From Pseudomonas chlororaphis subsp. chlororaphis (GTDB lineage Bacteria; Pseudomonadota; Gammaproteobacteria; Pseudomonadales; Pseudomonadaceae): 64,000 nucleotides of DNA. Under the pieces are notes generated by a model. That model saw nothing but the letters and a program-made list of their open reading frames with translations, searched no databases and was not told where the DNA came from. Where the stretch lies: assembly GCF_003945765.1 (NCBI RefSeq), contig NZ_CP027712.1, positions 4,898,001 to 4,962,000 of the forward strand, in the 5' to 3' direction. The first letter of the stretch is position 1. The number at the start of each line of letters is the position of its first letter. The position numbers and the translations under genes were made by a program. Positions 18,468 through 28,040 of the stretch are shown here, piece by piece.

Positions 18468-18977
18468 TCATTTCACGTATTCGATCTGATTGATCCACCA
18501 GCACATTTCTCCACCGGGCGTCTGCACTATCGCCTCGTCGCCGACTTCTTTCTTCAAGAGCGCCCGGGCCATGGGCGAATCGATAGAGATGTAATCCTTC
18601 TGCCCGTATATCTCGTCATAACCGACGATACGGAAACGCTTGGTTTCACCCTCTTCATTCTCGATATCGACCCAGGCGCCGAAGAAAACCCGACCCTCCT
18701 GTTCCGGCGAATAAGACACGACCTTCATGTCTTCGAGTCGCTTGCGCAAGTAGCGAACCCGGCGATCAATTTCCCTCAGGAGTTTCTTGTTGTATTGATA
18801 ATCGGCGTTTTCACTTCTGTCCCCCAGGGAGGCCGCCCAAGTGACTTTCTGCGTCACATCCGGACGCTTCTCCCGCCACAGGTAATCCAGCTCGTTTTTC
18901 AGAGCCTCGAAACCTTCCTGCGTAATGAGCTTGGTACTCAATTGGTTAAATTCCCCATGCAGAGCCTTATGAACCAT
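18468..18977 (-). CDS. greB: transcription elongation factor GreB
   Basis: A 169-residue Gre factor that rescues backtracked RNA polymerase by stimulating transcript cleavage. The N-terminal coiled coil (ITQEGFEALKNELDYLWREKRP) carries the acidic tip around LGDRSENADYQYNKK, and the C-terminal domain contains YDEIYGQKDYISIDSPMARALL. The first 12 residues before STKLITQEG are an unusual extension compared with typical GreB; a later start is possible. It converges on ybbP with 16 bp between stops. Confidence 0.95.
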   Translation of the reverse strand: MVHKALHGEFNQLSTKLITQEGFEALKNELDYLWREKRPDVTQKVTWAASLGDRSENADYQYNKKLLREIDRRVRYLRKRLEDMKVVSYSPEQEGRVFFGAWVDIENEEGETKRFRIVGYDEIYGQKDYISIDSPMARALLKKEVGDEAIVQTPGGEMCWWINQIEYVK

Positions 18978-19306
18978 TCAGCATTATGATTCAATCGGAG
19001 CACTGAGAACCAATATTGAGCAAAATAAACCTTCCAATAAGACGCATACCATCGGAACATCCACCATCTAGAATGAATCGATCTCTAGGCTCTGTATGAA
19101 AAGCGACTGCCTTAGTCATGCGAGGTAAAAACAAGCTCATGCGCAAGTCCGATCAGAACGCTCATCAAAGAACACGCATGCACCCCATTTCTCCCGTCTC
19201 CTGCCCAACCATTACTAGCCGACTATTTCATACAGATCACATATTGCCTTACATGAAAAAACACCCAGGGACTAAAATAGACACTTGCAATTTCAACTGA
19301 GGCGCC
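18978..19306. other. intergenic region between greB and the coiled-coil gene
   Basis: This stretch contains the greB promoter on the minus strand and the 3' flank of the next gene. Base composition shifts to AT-rich here. I see no RNA gene, terminator or credible reading frame. Confidence 0.5.
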
Positions 19307-21070
19307 TTATTCGTCGTCGTTGAATAAGGTACTAGATATGCTATGCAGACTATTATTGAAGGTCACTGTCTCATTGAAGCCTTTTACAATATTGCTCAGT
19401 TTTTTACGGGTACTGGATAGCTGCGCTAATCTTTCCACAAGCTCGGCATTTTTTTGCTGGATCCCGATGTCCCGTTTTTCGAGCTCGGATGCACGAACAC
19501 TTTGTTTTACAGAAATCTCTTCAAGACGTTGCTGCTCCAACTGCAATAGCTCAGAGCGCCGTGCAACACTTCGCTCTCGGGACTCCACACTTTCAGCCAA
19601 CTGCTGTAGCGCAACGCTGCGTTCGGCAATCACCTTGGAGTTGTGCTCTGCGGATTTATCGATAGCGATCCTCTCTTGTTGAAGCTGGCTTTGTAACTGG
19701 CGCAAGTATTCATCCTTTTCCTGAAGCTTGCGTTCTCGCTCCTGCAATTGCTCCTTTAAAAGCTCCAAGGCTTCCTGCTGCTTCACTGCAATCAATTTTT
19801 GTTGTGCCAATTCCTGCGCCATATGTGCAAGATTCGACAACGTGTTCTCTACATCAAAAAGCAGATGATCGGTATCCGCCCCCTGAGATACAACTTCGGT
19901 ATCGGGAGCCGTATCCATCAGAAACTGATCCTTATCCAGCGAATGCTCTAGTGAGGCTTCACAACCGTCCGACTCATCCGGCATTGCATCCACAGCATTT
20001 TCACCGGACTGATCGATATCAGGGATGGTTTGAAGCTGCCTGTCTACCAAAGTCGGAACTCTGTCAGACATCGACAGGTCGTACTCATTTCCCTGGGTTA
20101 ATTCCACATCATCCTCCGAAGTCAAATCGCGAACCACCTCCGCCAAGTCAGCCAGTGTGTTCTGTATACCTTGATGCAGACGTACAGCATCGACCTCCGG
20201 GTCAGCAGACGGGTCAGCATCTACTCTATGTGTTGTAACACCTGACAGGAGAGCATCATTCCTGGATGAGTCGACATGGCTTTCGACATTGGTGATAGCT
20301 AAGCCAGCAATACCCTGTTGAAGATCCTCGGCCAATAACGAGGCCTCAGTAGAGCCCTCCCTTACATAAGCCTCGGTTTCAGCGTCCTTTTGGCATAATT
20401 CATATGGCTCTCCAATCGGCTCAGATCTAGACGGGGCATCATCAGGCAGGCCCCCTTCAAGGCCCTCAACAGTTTCTGGCGAACCATACTCGTTCGAGTC
20501 AGGAACCTCGTCCACACACTCTGTGGAATCTTTTACAGCAGGGGTATTTTGAGAGGTCATCTCAATAGAAACATCAAGGGCTGGAACGCTGAGTTCGGTG
20601 TCATCAATTGCAGGCAGACAAACTGTCGAAGCTTCTGATGATATGAGTTTCACCACCAAATTTTTCTTGATGGTGAGTGAGCGATGCTCGGAAAGGTTCC
20701 CCGTCGGTATCACACAGCCTTTAAGGTCAATCAGATGGTAGGGAGTGCCAACACTGCCAGCAGCACCTTGTTGTCGAATCTCAAGCCGCGTTGCATGAGT
20801 AACTATCTCTTTGAAGACCTGAATAACCAGACGCCAATCGCGTTCGCTTTCAATCGAACTCAGCGCATACTCTTCCCCCTTTTTATGCAACATCGCAATA
20901 TAAACTCGCGACTCTCCGACTTCAGCGCCCTCATTTAAGCTATAGGCAAGAAAATTACGCCTCAGCATAGGAATTGCAAAACTGCAGAGCACCGCACCAT
21001 TCAGCACTTCTTGCTCTGCGTTTTCGATGGAAATAGTTCGTAGCAGCATCGCTGACTTAGGCTCCGTCAT
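19307..21070 (-). CDS. acidic coiled-coil protein of unknown function
   Basis: A 587-residue protein that I do not recognise. Residues 1-150 look globular, with alternating hydrophobic strands (GAVLCSFAIPMLRRNFLAYS, RVYIAMLHKKGEEYALSSIE). Residues 160-400 are very acidic and low in complexity, probably disordered. Residues 410-560 form a long coiled coil rich in Gln, Glu, Leu and Arg (LKEQLQERERKLQEKDEY and similar). No signal peptide or membrane segment. Codon usage is more AT-rich than its neighbours, suggesting acquisition. It stands alone between greB and a decayed gene. A structural or scaffolding role is only a guess. Confidence 0.75.
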   Translation of the reverse strand: MTEPKSAMLLRTISIENAEQEVLNGAVLCSFAIPMLRRNFLAYSLNEGAEVGESRVYIAMLHKKGEEYALSSIESERDWRLVIQVFKEIVTHATRLEIRQQGAAGSVGTPYHLIDLKGCVIPTGNLSEHRSLTIKKNLVVKLISSEASTVCLPAIDDTELSVPALDVSIEMTSQNTPAVKDSTECVDEVPDSNEYGSPETVEGLEGGLPDDAPSRSEPIGEPYELCQKDAETEAYVREGSTEASLLAEDLQQGIAGLAITNVESHVDSSRNDALLSGVTTHRVDADPSADPEVDAVRLHQGIQNTLADLAEVVRDLTSEDDVELTQGNEYDLSMSDRVPTLVDRQLQTIPDIDQSGENAVDAMPDESDGCEASLEHSLDKDQFLMDTAPDTEVVSQGADTDHLLFDVENTLSNLAHMAQELAQQKLIAVKQQEALELLKEQLQERERKLQEKDEYLRQLQSQLQQERIAIDKSAEHNSKVIAERSVALQQLAESVESRERSVARRSELLQLEQQRLEEISVKQSVRASELEKRDIGIQQKNAELVERLAQLSSTRKKLSNIVKGFNETVTFNNSLHSISSTLFNDDE

Positions 21071-21235
21071 ATATCTAAAAACATATCACACGGAGTAAAA
21101 AATACCTCCTAACAACACATGCCAGCAACCGGACATTTCCCATTCTTCAGGTAGAACTATCCGACAACTCACAACCAGAAAAGTCAACGCTTTCGATTTA
21201 CCATGTTATGGCTTACAGCCTTGACAACTCCGATC

Positions 21236-21561
21236 TCATTTAAGAGGAATATTCAAGCCCTTCTGCGGACTGAGCTTGAACAGCCACCAATCATAATTCG
21301 ACCATAGCATGACTAACCCTCCCGCCAGCAGTAGCAGTACTAGCCCGGCCCCTCCTGTCAATATCAGTCGTTGCTGCCAGCTAAAAAAACACAGCGCGAC
21401 ACCAGCCACCCCATCAACATCGCTAGAGAAGGAGCAAACCAGTAGATAAAACGATCAAGACGTAAAAGAGTGTTGAATAACCAAGAGCCTTTCAGATGAG
21501 AGGTCGGTCTAAAGATAATAATATGCATAGCGAACGTGGCTTGGCCAGATAAAAACGGAGC
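21236..21561 (-). pseudogene. remnant of a membrane-protein gene, frameshifted
   Basis: On the minus strand two open segments join into one membrane protein. Segment A (21561-21364) encodes a stretch including FLSGQATFAMHIIIFRP and FAPSLAMLMGWLVSR; segment B, ending at the stop 21236, encodes LILTGGAGLVLLLLAGGLVM and SNYDWWLFKLSPQKG. They are in different frames; one missing base in the homopolymer at 21383-21389 would connect them. No start codon or N-terminus is present upstream (in-frame stop at 21562-21564). The family is not identified. Confidence 0.5.
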
Positions 21562-21665
21562 TCAACCATAACTTAGCCACACAATGACAACTATCAGATT
21601 CGTCTGATTTAGTTTTCAGAGTGCTCGGATAACATACGCAGGGCACCCTCCCCCTAAATATCGAG

Positions 21666-22304
21666 ATGCCTTGCATGGGAAGTATCATCATCGTCGACGA
21701 CCATCCGTTGATTCGACTCGCCATAAGAACCGTTCTGGAACCTCACGAACACAACATCGTCGCGGAGGCGGACAACGGGGCCGACGCCGTCCAGCTGGTA
21801 CGCAAGCATCTTCCAGACCTGCTCATCCTGGACTTGAACATACCCAACCTCGACGGTTTTTCCGTTATCTCCCATATAAAATCCGCTGGACTGCCAATAA
21901 AGACACTGGTGCTGACTTCCAGCAACTCCAAGAACTTCGCCTTGCGCTGTTTGCAGGCCGGAGCGGCTGGTTTTCTGTGCAAGAACGATAATCTGAACGA
22001 ACTGGCTAATGCGGTAAAAGCCATATTGTCGGGGTATAGCTATTTCCCCGAGGATACAATCAGCACCTTGCAACAGAATACAAACGCCGCCTGCCAAGAG
22101 AGTGTCTTGATTGCCCAACTGACCGACCGGGAAATCACCGTCCTGAAACTGCTGGCAAGCGGTCTGAATAATCAGAAAATCGCGGATGCGTTGCTGATCA
22201 GCCACAAGACGGTGAGCACCTATAAGGTCAGGCTGCTAAAACGGTTCAATGTTTCCAATCTGGTAGCGCTGGCGGAGCTGGCCAAACGCAACTCCGTAGT
22301 TTGA
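21666..22304 (+). CDS. LuxR-type response regulator (orphan)
   Basis: A 212-residue two-domain regulator of the BvgA/EvgA/FixJ type. The receiver domain (residues 1-125) has the acidic pair in IIIVDDHPL, the phospho-acceptor Asp in LLILDLNIPNLDGF, the Thr/Ser in LVLTSSN and the Lys in FLCKND. The C-terminal LuxR helix-turn-helix (residues 145-210) includes LTDREITVLKLLASGLNNQKIAD and ISHKTVSTYKVR. A start at 21675 is an alternative. No sensor kinase gene lies beside it, so its partner is elsewhere. Confidence 0.9.
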   Translation: MPCMGSIIIVDDHPLIRLAIRTVLEPHEHNIVAEADNGADAVQLVRKHLPDLLILDLNIPNLDGFSVISHIKSAGLPIKTLVLTSSNSKNFALRCLQAGAAGFLCKNDNLNELANAVKAILSGYSYFPEDTISTLQQNTNAACQESVLIAQLTDREITVLKLLASGLNNQKIADALLISHKTVSTYKVRLLKRFNVSNLVALAELAKRNSVV

Positions 22305-22385
22305 ACCCCTGATATCGATGCAGCCTTTAGCTGGGATTCAGAAACATCGCCCCAACTCGACAGCCAGGTTGATCACCTACGGTAC

Positions 22386-22694
22386 TTACCTACGGGTGAT
22401 CAACCCCTGTCGAGCCACACGGGTCAGATGCCGGATGACTTCCGCAGCATTTTCCGAGCTGGGCGCCTGTATCACCGCAAGGTCAAAACTGTCGTTGGCA
22501 AAACGTGCCAAGGACTCGCCGTCTTCGATGAACTGGATCAGAAAGGCCGAAGGGCCTGTGCTGCGACGTGGCCAGCCATCGAGATAACGCAGCAATGTCG
22601 GCTGGTGTGTGCCGCCAAGAAGAATTTTTGGATTGCGCTGAACAAGATTCGCCGTGATTGGCGCAAGACGTACAGGAGGGTGGAGTGCATTCAT
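22386..22694 (-). CDS. conserved hypothetical protein
   Basis: A 102-residue protein of unknown function starting MNALHPPVRLAPITANLVQR. The middle (STGPSAFLIQFIEDGESLARF) and end (SSENAAEVIRHLTRVARQGL) are predicted to be mixed alpha/beta. I chose the ATG at 22694 because the N-terminal extension to 22907 has no domain character. A perfect 11-base inverted repeat (22367-22377 with 22395-22405) spans its stop codon and may act as a terminator-like hairpin, though no T run follows. Confidence 0.55.
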   Translation of the reverse strand: MNALHPPVRLAPITANLVQRNPKILLGGTHQPTLLRYLDGWPRRSTGPSAFLIQFIEDGESLARFANDSFDLAVIQAPSSENAAEVIRHLTRVARQGLITRR

Positions 22695-22910
22695 CGTGTC
22701 GTGTCTCTGCCTCAATTTTCTGCCGGGCAGGTGAGAGGCAACACCGAACCAGCGCTTTAGCGGTATTTCGAAGCCGGTAGAGCTTCTGTCGGTGATATTC
22801 CGAATCACCTGGCGCCCCGCAAGTAGCTGTTTAAATCGGCGCATGGGCAACAATCCTAGAGAAGCCGACGGGGTAGTGTCAAGAATCCCCAATAACGAAA
22901 TCAGCAACGA

Positions 22911-22935
22911 AAAAGGCCCGCTACAAGCGGGCCTT
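22911..22935 (-). terminator. terminator of the DoxX-family gene
   Basis: On the minus strand AAGGCCCGCT (22935-22926) pairs with AGCGGGCCTT (22922-22913) and the T run continues to 22911. Confidence 0.9.
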
Positions 22936-22951
22936 GGGTGTTTTCCGGAAG

Positions 22952-23386
22952 TTACTTGGCAATCGCCGCATCGAGTGACAATTTGCCCGCGCCTTCGATC
23001 AGAACCGCAATGGTACCGCCGAGCAGAGCCAGGGCGAACTCATAACCATTGTTCGCCATGAACAGGCCATTGCTGATGTGCACGGAGAAAATCGCCACCA
23101 GCAAGGTGAAGCTCAACCCCAATGCGGCAGGACGTGCCAACAGACCGATAATCAGCGCCAGACCGCCGAAGAACTCGGTACCGCCCGCCAACAGCGCCAT
23201 CAAGTGTCCTGGTGCCAGGCCGATGCTCTCCATCCACTGTGCCGTACCTGCCAATCCGTAACCGCCAAACAGGCCGAAAAGCTTTTGCGCGCCGTGAGCG
23301 GCGAAAATGATGCCGACAAAAACTCGCAGGACAGTCAGGCCGTAGCCTGCACGGGTGTTCAGTACGGTTTTGATCAGTGTGCTCAT
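22952..23386 (-). CDS. DoxX-family membrane protein
   Basis: A 144-residue integral membrane protein with four hydrophobic helices, typical of DoxX/YqjF proteins. The first helix has the family motif GIIFAAHGAQKLFGLFGG, and the second contains GGTEFFGGLALIIGLLARPAA. DoxX-type proteins are linked to thiol or redox stress and respiratory quinone chemistry, but this member's role is unknown. It is monocistronic with its own terminator and has about 100 bp of AT-rich promoter region upstream. Confidence 0.85.
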   Translation of the reverse strand: MSTLIKTVLNTRAGYGLTVLRVFVGIIFAAHGAQKLFGLFGGYGLAGTAQWMESIGLAPGHLMALLAGGTEFFGGLALIIGLLARPAALGLSFTLLVAIFSVHISNGLFMANNGYEFALALLGGTIAVLIEGAGKLSLDAAIAK

Positions 23387-23488
23387 GCTGTGTAGTCCTT
23401 TGTAGTGTTGGGTAATGGGTCGCTATATTAATCACAAAATCTCATGTTAAAAGTGCAAAAATAGCAATATAACAATCAACTTTATCGA

Positions 23489-24910
23489 TTATTTCCTTGA
23501 GACGACCTTACGCGCCTGCGGCTCCAACGATTCGCGTTCCCGGTCAAAGGCCAAATAGTATTTGTTGACGCTATTAACATAGCTGACGGCGCCCATTCCG
23601 ACCTGTTCCATGGCAATGCGCTCGACCTGGAAAAACCACTGATTGGGGTTCAACCCGCGTCGCCGGGCTTCGGTCCGCATACCCTGCACTCGCTCCGGCC
23701 CCATGTTGTAGGCCGCCAGGACAAATGCCATACGCTCGCGCTCGTTGAGCTTGGGACTGGAAAAGAACTTGCGCCGGATCAACGCCAGGTACTTGGCTCC
23801 GGCCAGCACATTGCTATCGAGGGTCTGGATGTTATTGACCCCAACCCGCTGGGCGGCTGACGGGGTGATCTGCATCAGGCCGGTCGGGCCGCTGCCGCTT
23901 CTGGCAGAGGGCTGCAACGACGACTCCTTGAAGGCCAGCGCCGCCAGGTTCAACCAGTCCATGTTCTGGGCATCGGCATGCTTCTGTAATACCGGGCGCA
24001 ATTTTTCCAGGCGCTGGCGATCGGCCCGGGTCAAAGGGTTATGCACCTGATACAGGCGTCGATAGATGCGCAAGAACGCAACATCCTGATCCGCCGGAGC
24101 CTTATAGACCTTCAGGAAACGATCGATGCTCGCCCGCAGCATCGAGGCATCCCGCCGTACGAACCAGTGCTCCTCGCCAGGCTCGCTGATGACCAGTTGC
24201 CGATCAAAACGTAGCTTCGGCAGGACTTTGCCCCAGCGCTCGGCAATGGGCTTCTCGACGATGGTCAGGTGAAAGATCCCGCCCTGGACCATTTCCAGGA
24301 CATCTTCGACTGCCAGGCTCGGATCGACCCACTCGACCTTGACCGGCGCCAGCTTATGCAGCGCCAGCTTCTGATTGATCTGGCTCACCGCATCCCCGGC
24401 AGCGCTGCCTGTGGTCAGCGCCAGGGTCTTGCCGGAGAGCTGTTCAGGCCGGGTGTAGCGCCGCTCGCCCTTGATTCCCACCAGCAGCAACGGCACGTTG
24501 CTGGCGACCGGTTCACTGGGGCTTACCGCTTGCCCCGGTAGCGCCTCCAACAACTCTCCCGGAGCGACCAGATCCCCCTCGCCACGCTGCAGCGCACCGA
24601 GCAATTGATCCTTGGCTTTGGGAATGATCTTGAGACTGATTTCCTGACCGTCGCGAGCGTGACCATTGAGGTACTGCTCAAAGGCGCGCAGACGGTGGTA
24701 TTCGACACCGATGGCCTGGCCCTGGACTTCACCGGAGCTATTGCGACTCTGGTTGACCAGCACGCGCAAGACCCGGCTGCTGCGAATGTCCGCCAGGTCG
24801 CGGACCTTGCCCGCTACGGCCGCTTCCGGAGGGCCAGCCAAGCGTGCTACCGCCGGCAGGGGCAGCAGCAACGACAAGCACAACGCTAGCAAAACCGAGG
24901 GTCGCGTCAT
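23489..24910 (-). CDS. mltF: lytic murein transglycosylase MltF-like
   Basis: A 473-residue exported protein of two domains. After a signal peptide (residues 1-22), residues about 45-265 form a periplasmic solute-binding (SBP_bac_3) regulatory module. Residues 300-450 form a lysozyme-like SLT domain with the catalytic Glu in FKESSLQPSARSGSGPTGLMQ. Such enzymes cleave the MurNAc-GlcNAc bond to give anhydro-muropeptides, controlled by peptide binding to the first domain. The ATG at 24910 starts the signal peptide MTRPSVLLALCL. It is divergent from tatD. Confidence 0.9.
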   Translation of the reverse strand: MTRPSVLLALCLSLLLPLPAVARLAGPPEAAVAGKVRDLADIRSSRVLRVLVNQSRNSSGEVQGQAIGVEYHRLRAFEQYLNGHARDGQEISLKIIPKAKDQLLGALQRGEGDLVAPGELLEALPGQAVSPSEPVASNVPLLLVGIKGERRYTRPEQLSGKTLALTTGSAAGDAVSQINQKLALHKLAPVKVEWVDPSLAVEDVLEMVQGGIFHLTIVEKPIAERWGKVLPKLRFDRQLVISEPGEEHWFVRRDASMLRASIDRFLKVYKAPADQDVAFLRIYRRLYQVHNPLTRADRQRLEKLRPVLQKHADAQNMDWLNLAALAFKESSLQPSARSGSGPTGLMQITPSAAQRVGVNNIQTLDSNVLAGAKYLALIRRKFFSSPKLNERERMAFVLAAYNMGPERVQGMRTEARRRGLNPNQWFFQVERIAMEQVGMGAVSYVNSVNKYYLAFDRERESLEPQARKVVSRK

Positions 24911-25146
24911 CCGCTCTCCGGGAAGAATACTGTCCGGGTTTTCGAGCAATGGCGAAAACGCGGGCGACAGAAACAGAGCGCCTAGAGCGCTGACAAGATG
25001 CGAAAGACTGGCACAACCACGGCTGGCAAACCAACCGCAGCCTTTCTTCCGGCATCAAGAGACAGCTTCAACTCGTTGTAGTTCTTGGCTTTTCTTATAA
25101 ATCTACAGCTCTGATATGCTTTCCGGCCGCAGGCGGAGATAGCACC

Positions 25147-25953
25147 ATGCAACTCATCGATATCGGCGTCAACCTGACCAATCCAAGTTTCGCCGAAAAA
25201 CATCGCGCAGTACTGGACCGTGCCTATGCCGCCGGCGTCTGCCAACTGGTGCTCACTGGCACCAGTGTCGAGGGCAGCGAACAGGCACTCGAGCTGTCGC
25301 GGCAACTGGATGAAAGTGGCCACCAACTGTTCTCTACCGCCGGGATTCATCCGCATTGCGCCAGCGACTGGAATGCCGACAGCGCACAGCGCTTGCGCAG
25401 CCTGCTCAAGGAAAGCAGCGTCAAGGCCGTGGGCGAATGCGGCCTGGACTTCAATCGGGACTTCTCCCCCCGAGGGCAACAGGAAAAAGTGCTGGAGGAA
25501 CACCTGGCCCTGGCCGTTGAACTGCAACTACCGGTCTTCCTCCACGAACGCGACGCCAGCCAGCGCCTGCTGGAAATAGTCCGCGACTTTCGTGACCGCT
25601 TGCCGGCCGCGGTGGTGCATTGCTTCACTGGCGAACAGCGCGCGCTGTTCAACTATCTGGACCTTGACCTGCACATTGGCATCACTGGGTGGATCTGCGA
25701 CGAGCGCCGCGGCACTCACTTGCACCCGCTGGTACGAGAGATTCCCCGCGGTCGCCTGATGCTCGAAAGCGACGCCCCCTATCTGCTACCCCGCAGCCTG
25801 CGCCCCAAGCCGAAGAACGGTCGCAACGAACCGGCCTACCTGACCGAAGTGTTGCGCGAGGTGGCCTTGCATCGCGGCGAGAGCCAGGAAGAGCTGGCGG
25901 CCCACAGTACCGCCAGCGCCCGTGCCTTCTTCGCCTTGCCCGAGATTGCTTGA
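25147..25953 (+). CDS. tatD: TatD-family metal-dependent hydrolase
   Basis: A 268-residue TIM-barrel metal hydrolase. It starts [12 protein letters not shown], the TatD-subgroup version of the first metal motif, followed by [31 protein letters not shown] and the final SDAPYLLPR. TatD proteins are 3'-5' exonucleases acting on DNA and RNA and linked to DNA repair and RNA turnover; the name comes from the tat operon, but here no tat genes are nearby. A GGAG site precedes the ATG. Confidence 0.93.
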   Translation: MQLIDIGVNLTNPSFAEKHRAVLDRAYAAGVCQLVLTGTSVEGSEQALELSRQLDESGHQLFSTAGIHPHCASDWNADSAQRLRSLLKESSVKAVGECGLDFNRDFSPRGQQEKVLEEHLALAVELQLPVFLHERDASQRLLEIVRDFRDRLPAAVVHCFTGEQRALFNYLDLDLHIGITGWICDERRGTHLHPLVREIPRGRLMLESDAPYLLPRSLRPKPKNGRNEPAYLTEVLREVALHRGESQEELAAHSTASARAFFALPEIA

Positions 25954-26038
25954 CGCATATCAAGATTTGACTCTCTGCATAGCGGCACAATAATGGCACC
26001 TTGCCAATACTGTTCCGCTTAATCAGAGAAGACCTTCC

Positions 26039-27520
26039 ATGGGTGCCTGGCTCAGCAATATCTCATTGAAATACAAGTTCTGGGCGGTCAATGCGGTCGC
26101 CTTCGTGACCACCCTGCTACTGGTCCTGTACGCCGTCCAGCTGGAGCAGCAAGCGCGTAGCCAGGCCTCACAAAACAACGCCAGGGCCCAGGCGAGCCTG
26201 CTCGGCGCATGGCCCTCCGGGCAAGCGCTGCCCCATGCCGAGAATCTGCTGAGCTTCGCGGCCGGCCAGATCCCCAGCCTCGACCAGCGCTCCTTGCCGC
26301 AGTTGAGCAATGCCAATGGATGGGTGGCCTTCGATGAAATGCCGCTGTTCGGCGAAAACCCTCTGATCGGCGCGCAGGTGCTGCCCCGGGCCGATGGCCA
26401 ACGGATTGCGGTGCTTGCCCATGGGCCAAGCCTGCATCAGGTGTTCAGCGAACGCTTCAGCCAGTACGCGGTGGCCGTGTTCATTCTGATGCTGGCGATG
26501 CTCGGTGCTTCGCAACTGTTGATCCGTTTCCTGCTCAGCCAACTGAACACCCTCAAGGATGTGATGCTGCATGTGGAGAAGACCGGCGACCTGTCGGCCC
26601 GCGTGCCCCTGTCGTGCACGGACGAGGTCGGCCAGATGGCCAGCGCCTTCAATGCGATGCAGGCGGGTTACCAGCGGGTGGTCAACACCGTCGCCAATAC
26701 CGCCCGGCAACTGGATATCGGCGCCGCACGCCTGGCATCGAGCATGAACGACGTGCGTCACGGCATGCTGGGCCAGCAAAGCGAAACCGATCAGGCCGCG
26801 ACAGCGATCAACGAAATGTCCGCCACCGTCTATCACATCGCCCAGCACGCCGGCGCCACCCGGGATCGCTCCCAGGCCGCCGATGTCCTCGCCGGCAGCG
26901 GCCAGGAAGTGGTCAGCCGCGTGCAGAAGTCCATTTCCGGGCTCTCCAGCGGCGTGCAACAGACCGCCGAGATGATCCAGCGCCTGGCCGAGGACAGTCA
27001 GAAGATCAATGGCGTGGTCAACGTGATCCACAGCATTGCCGAGCAAACCAACCTGCTGGCGCTCAATGCCGCGATCGAAGCGGCGCGCGCCGGTGAAATG
27101 GGCCGCGGGTTCGCGGTGGTCGCCGATGAAGTACGCAACCTCGCCAAACGGGTGCAGACCTCCACCGACGAAATCACCCGGATGGTCTCCGCCCTGCAGG
27201 CAGGTACCCGCGACGCGGTGGACTTCATGCAGGAAAGCTCGTTCAAGGCAGACGATTGCGTGCAGCAGGCACAGGAAGCCGGCGCAGCGCTGGCGGAAAT
27301 AACCACGGCCGTGGCGCAGATGCGTGAGAGCAATACCCAGATTGCGGTGGCGGCCGAGCAGCAAAGCCAGGTGGCGGAAGAAATGAATCGCGCCGTGGTG
27401 AGTATTCGCGACGTCACCGAAAACACGGTGCAACAGACCGTCGACTCGGCGACCACCAGCAACGAACTGGCGACCCTGGCTGGGGAACTGAGCAAGGCCA
27501 TCGGTCAATTGAAGCTGTAA
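26039..27520 (+). CDS. methyl-accepting chemotaxis protein
   Basis: A 493-residue chemoreceptor. The first transmembrane helix (about residues 14-32) and second (about 140-160, [20 protein letters not shown]) bracket a short periplasmic domain of about 105 residues with no recognised ligand fold. A HAMP domain follows ([21 protein letters not shown]), then the signalling domain with its hairpin tip [24 protein letters not shown] and flanking methylation helices. There is no C-terminal pentapeptide for CheR docking. The ligand is unknown. The hairpin repeat after the gene may terminate it. Confidence 0.92.
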   Translation: MGAWLSNISLKYKFWAVNAVAFVTTLLLVLYAVQLEQQARSQASQNNARAQASLLGAWPSGQALPHAENLLSFAAGQIPSLDQRSLPQLSNANGWVAFDEMPLFGENPLIGAQVLPRADGQRIAVLAHGPSLHQVFSERFSQYAVAVFILMLAMLGASQLLIRFLLSQLNTLKDVMLHVEKTGDLSARVPLSCTDEVGQMASAFNAMQAGYQRVVNTVANTARQLDIGAARLASSMNDVRHGMLGQQSETDQAATAINEMSATVYHIAQHAGATRDRSQAADVLAGSGQEVVSRVQKSISGLSSGVQQTAEMIQRLAEDSQKINGVVNVIHSIAEQTNLLALNAAIEAARAGEMGRGFAVVADEVRNLAKRVQTSTDEITRMVSALQAGTRDAVDFMQESSFKADDCVQQAQEAGAALAEITTAVAQMRESNTQIAVAAEQQSQVAEEMNRAVVSIRDVTENTVQQTVDSATTSNELATLAGELSKAIGQLKL

Positions 27521-27529
27521 ACCGCGACT

Positions 27530-27569
27530 TTTCGCTCCTGCAGGAATCGGCCTGCCTGCCGGAGCGAAA
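27530..27569. repeat. inverted repeat after the chemoreceptor gene (REP-like)
   Basis: Perfect arms TTTCGCTCC (27530-27538) and GGAGCGAAA (27561-27569) enclose a GC-rich core with a further CAGG/CCTG pairing. It begins 9 bp after the stop codon. It resembles the intergenic hairpins of Pseudomonas, but has no T run for classical termination. Confidence 0.55.
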
Positions 27570-27670
27570 CCTGCCAGCCTATCGCCCTCATAGTCAGCCT
27601 TGATTCGCCGCCCCCTCGCGTGGGGCCTATCCTTTGATACATAGGCTTCTACGAATCAAGGATCACTGTC

Positions 27671-28033
27671 ATGGGTAAACGTCACCCCAACCTCCCCGCC
27701 TGGCAATGGCGCTCCTACCCGCATAACCACCGCAACCCGACCAACCTGGTGTTGCACCTGATTGCAGTGCCGCTGTTCATCGTCGGCTTTCTGTTGCTGG
27801 TTTCAGGAGTATTCGGCTTGAGCTTCACCAACGTCGCCATCGGCGTGGTCGGCCTGATCGCCGCTTTGGGCCTGCAGCGTCACGGCCATAGCCTGGAGGC
27901 CCAAGCCGCCGAGCCGTTCAGTGACCGTAAAGATGCAGTCCAGCGCCTGCTGGTAGAACAATTCGTGACCTTTCCACGCTTCGTCCTCAGCGGCGCCTGG
28001 TGGCGTGCATGGCGCAAGCGCCACCGGCATTGA
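27671..28033 (+). CDS. small membrane protein, possibly DUF962/Mpo1-like
   Basis: A 120-residue protein with two adjacent hydrophobic helices (residues 27-70: LVLHLIAVPLFIVGFLLLV and FTNVAIGVVGLIAALGL). The HNHRNPTNLVLHLIAVP and QRHGHSLEAQAAEPF segments recall the His-rich motifs of the DUF962/Mpo1 family, some members of which are 2-hydroxy fatty acid dioxygenases. The match is partial, so function is open. An AAGGAT site precedes the ATG. Its stop converges closely on the thioesterase gene. Confidence 0.7.
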   Translation: MGKRHPNLPAWQWRSYPHNHRNPTNLVLHLIAVPLFIVGFLLLVSGVFGLSFTNVAIGVVGLIAALGLQRHGHSLEAQAAEPFSDRKDAVQRLLVEQFVTFPRFVLSGAWWRAWRKRHRH

Positions 28034-28040
28034 GAGGGGG

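Noticed and set aside
26168..27508. 446-codon open frame on the minus strand
   Set aside because: Antisense shadow of the chemoreceptor gene; composition artefact (His, Gly, Ala rich) with no ribosome-binding site.
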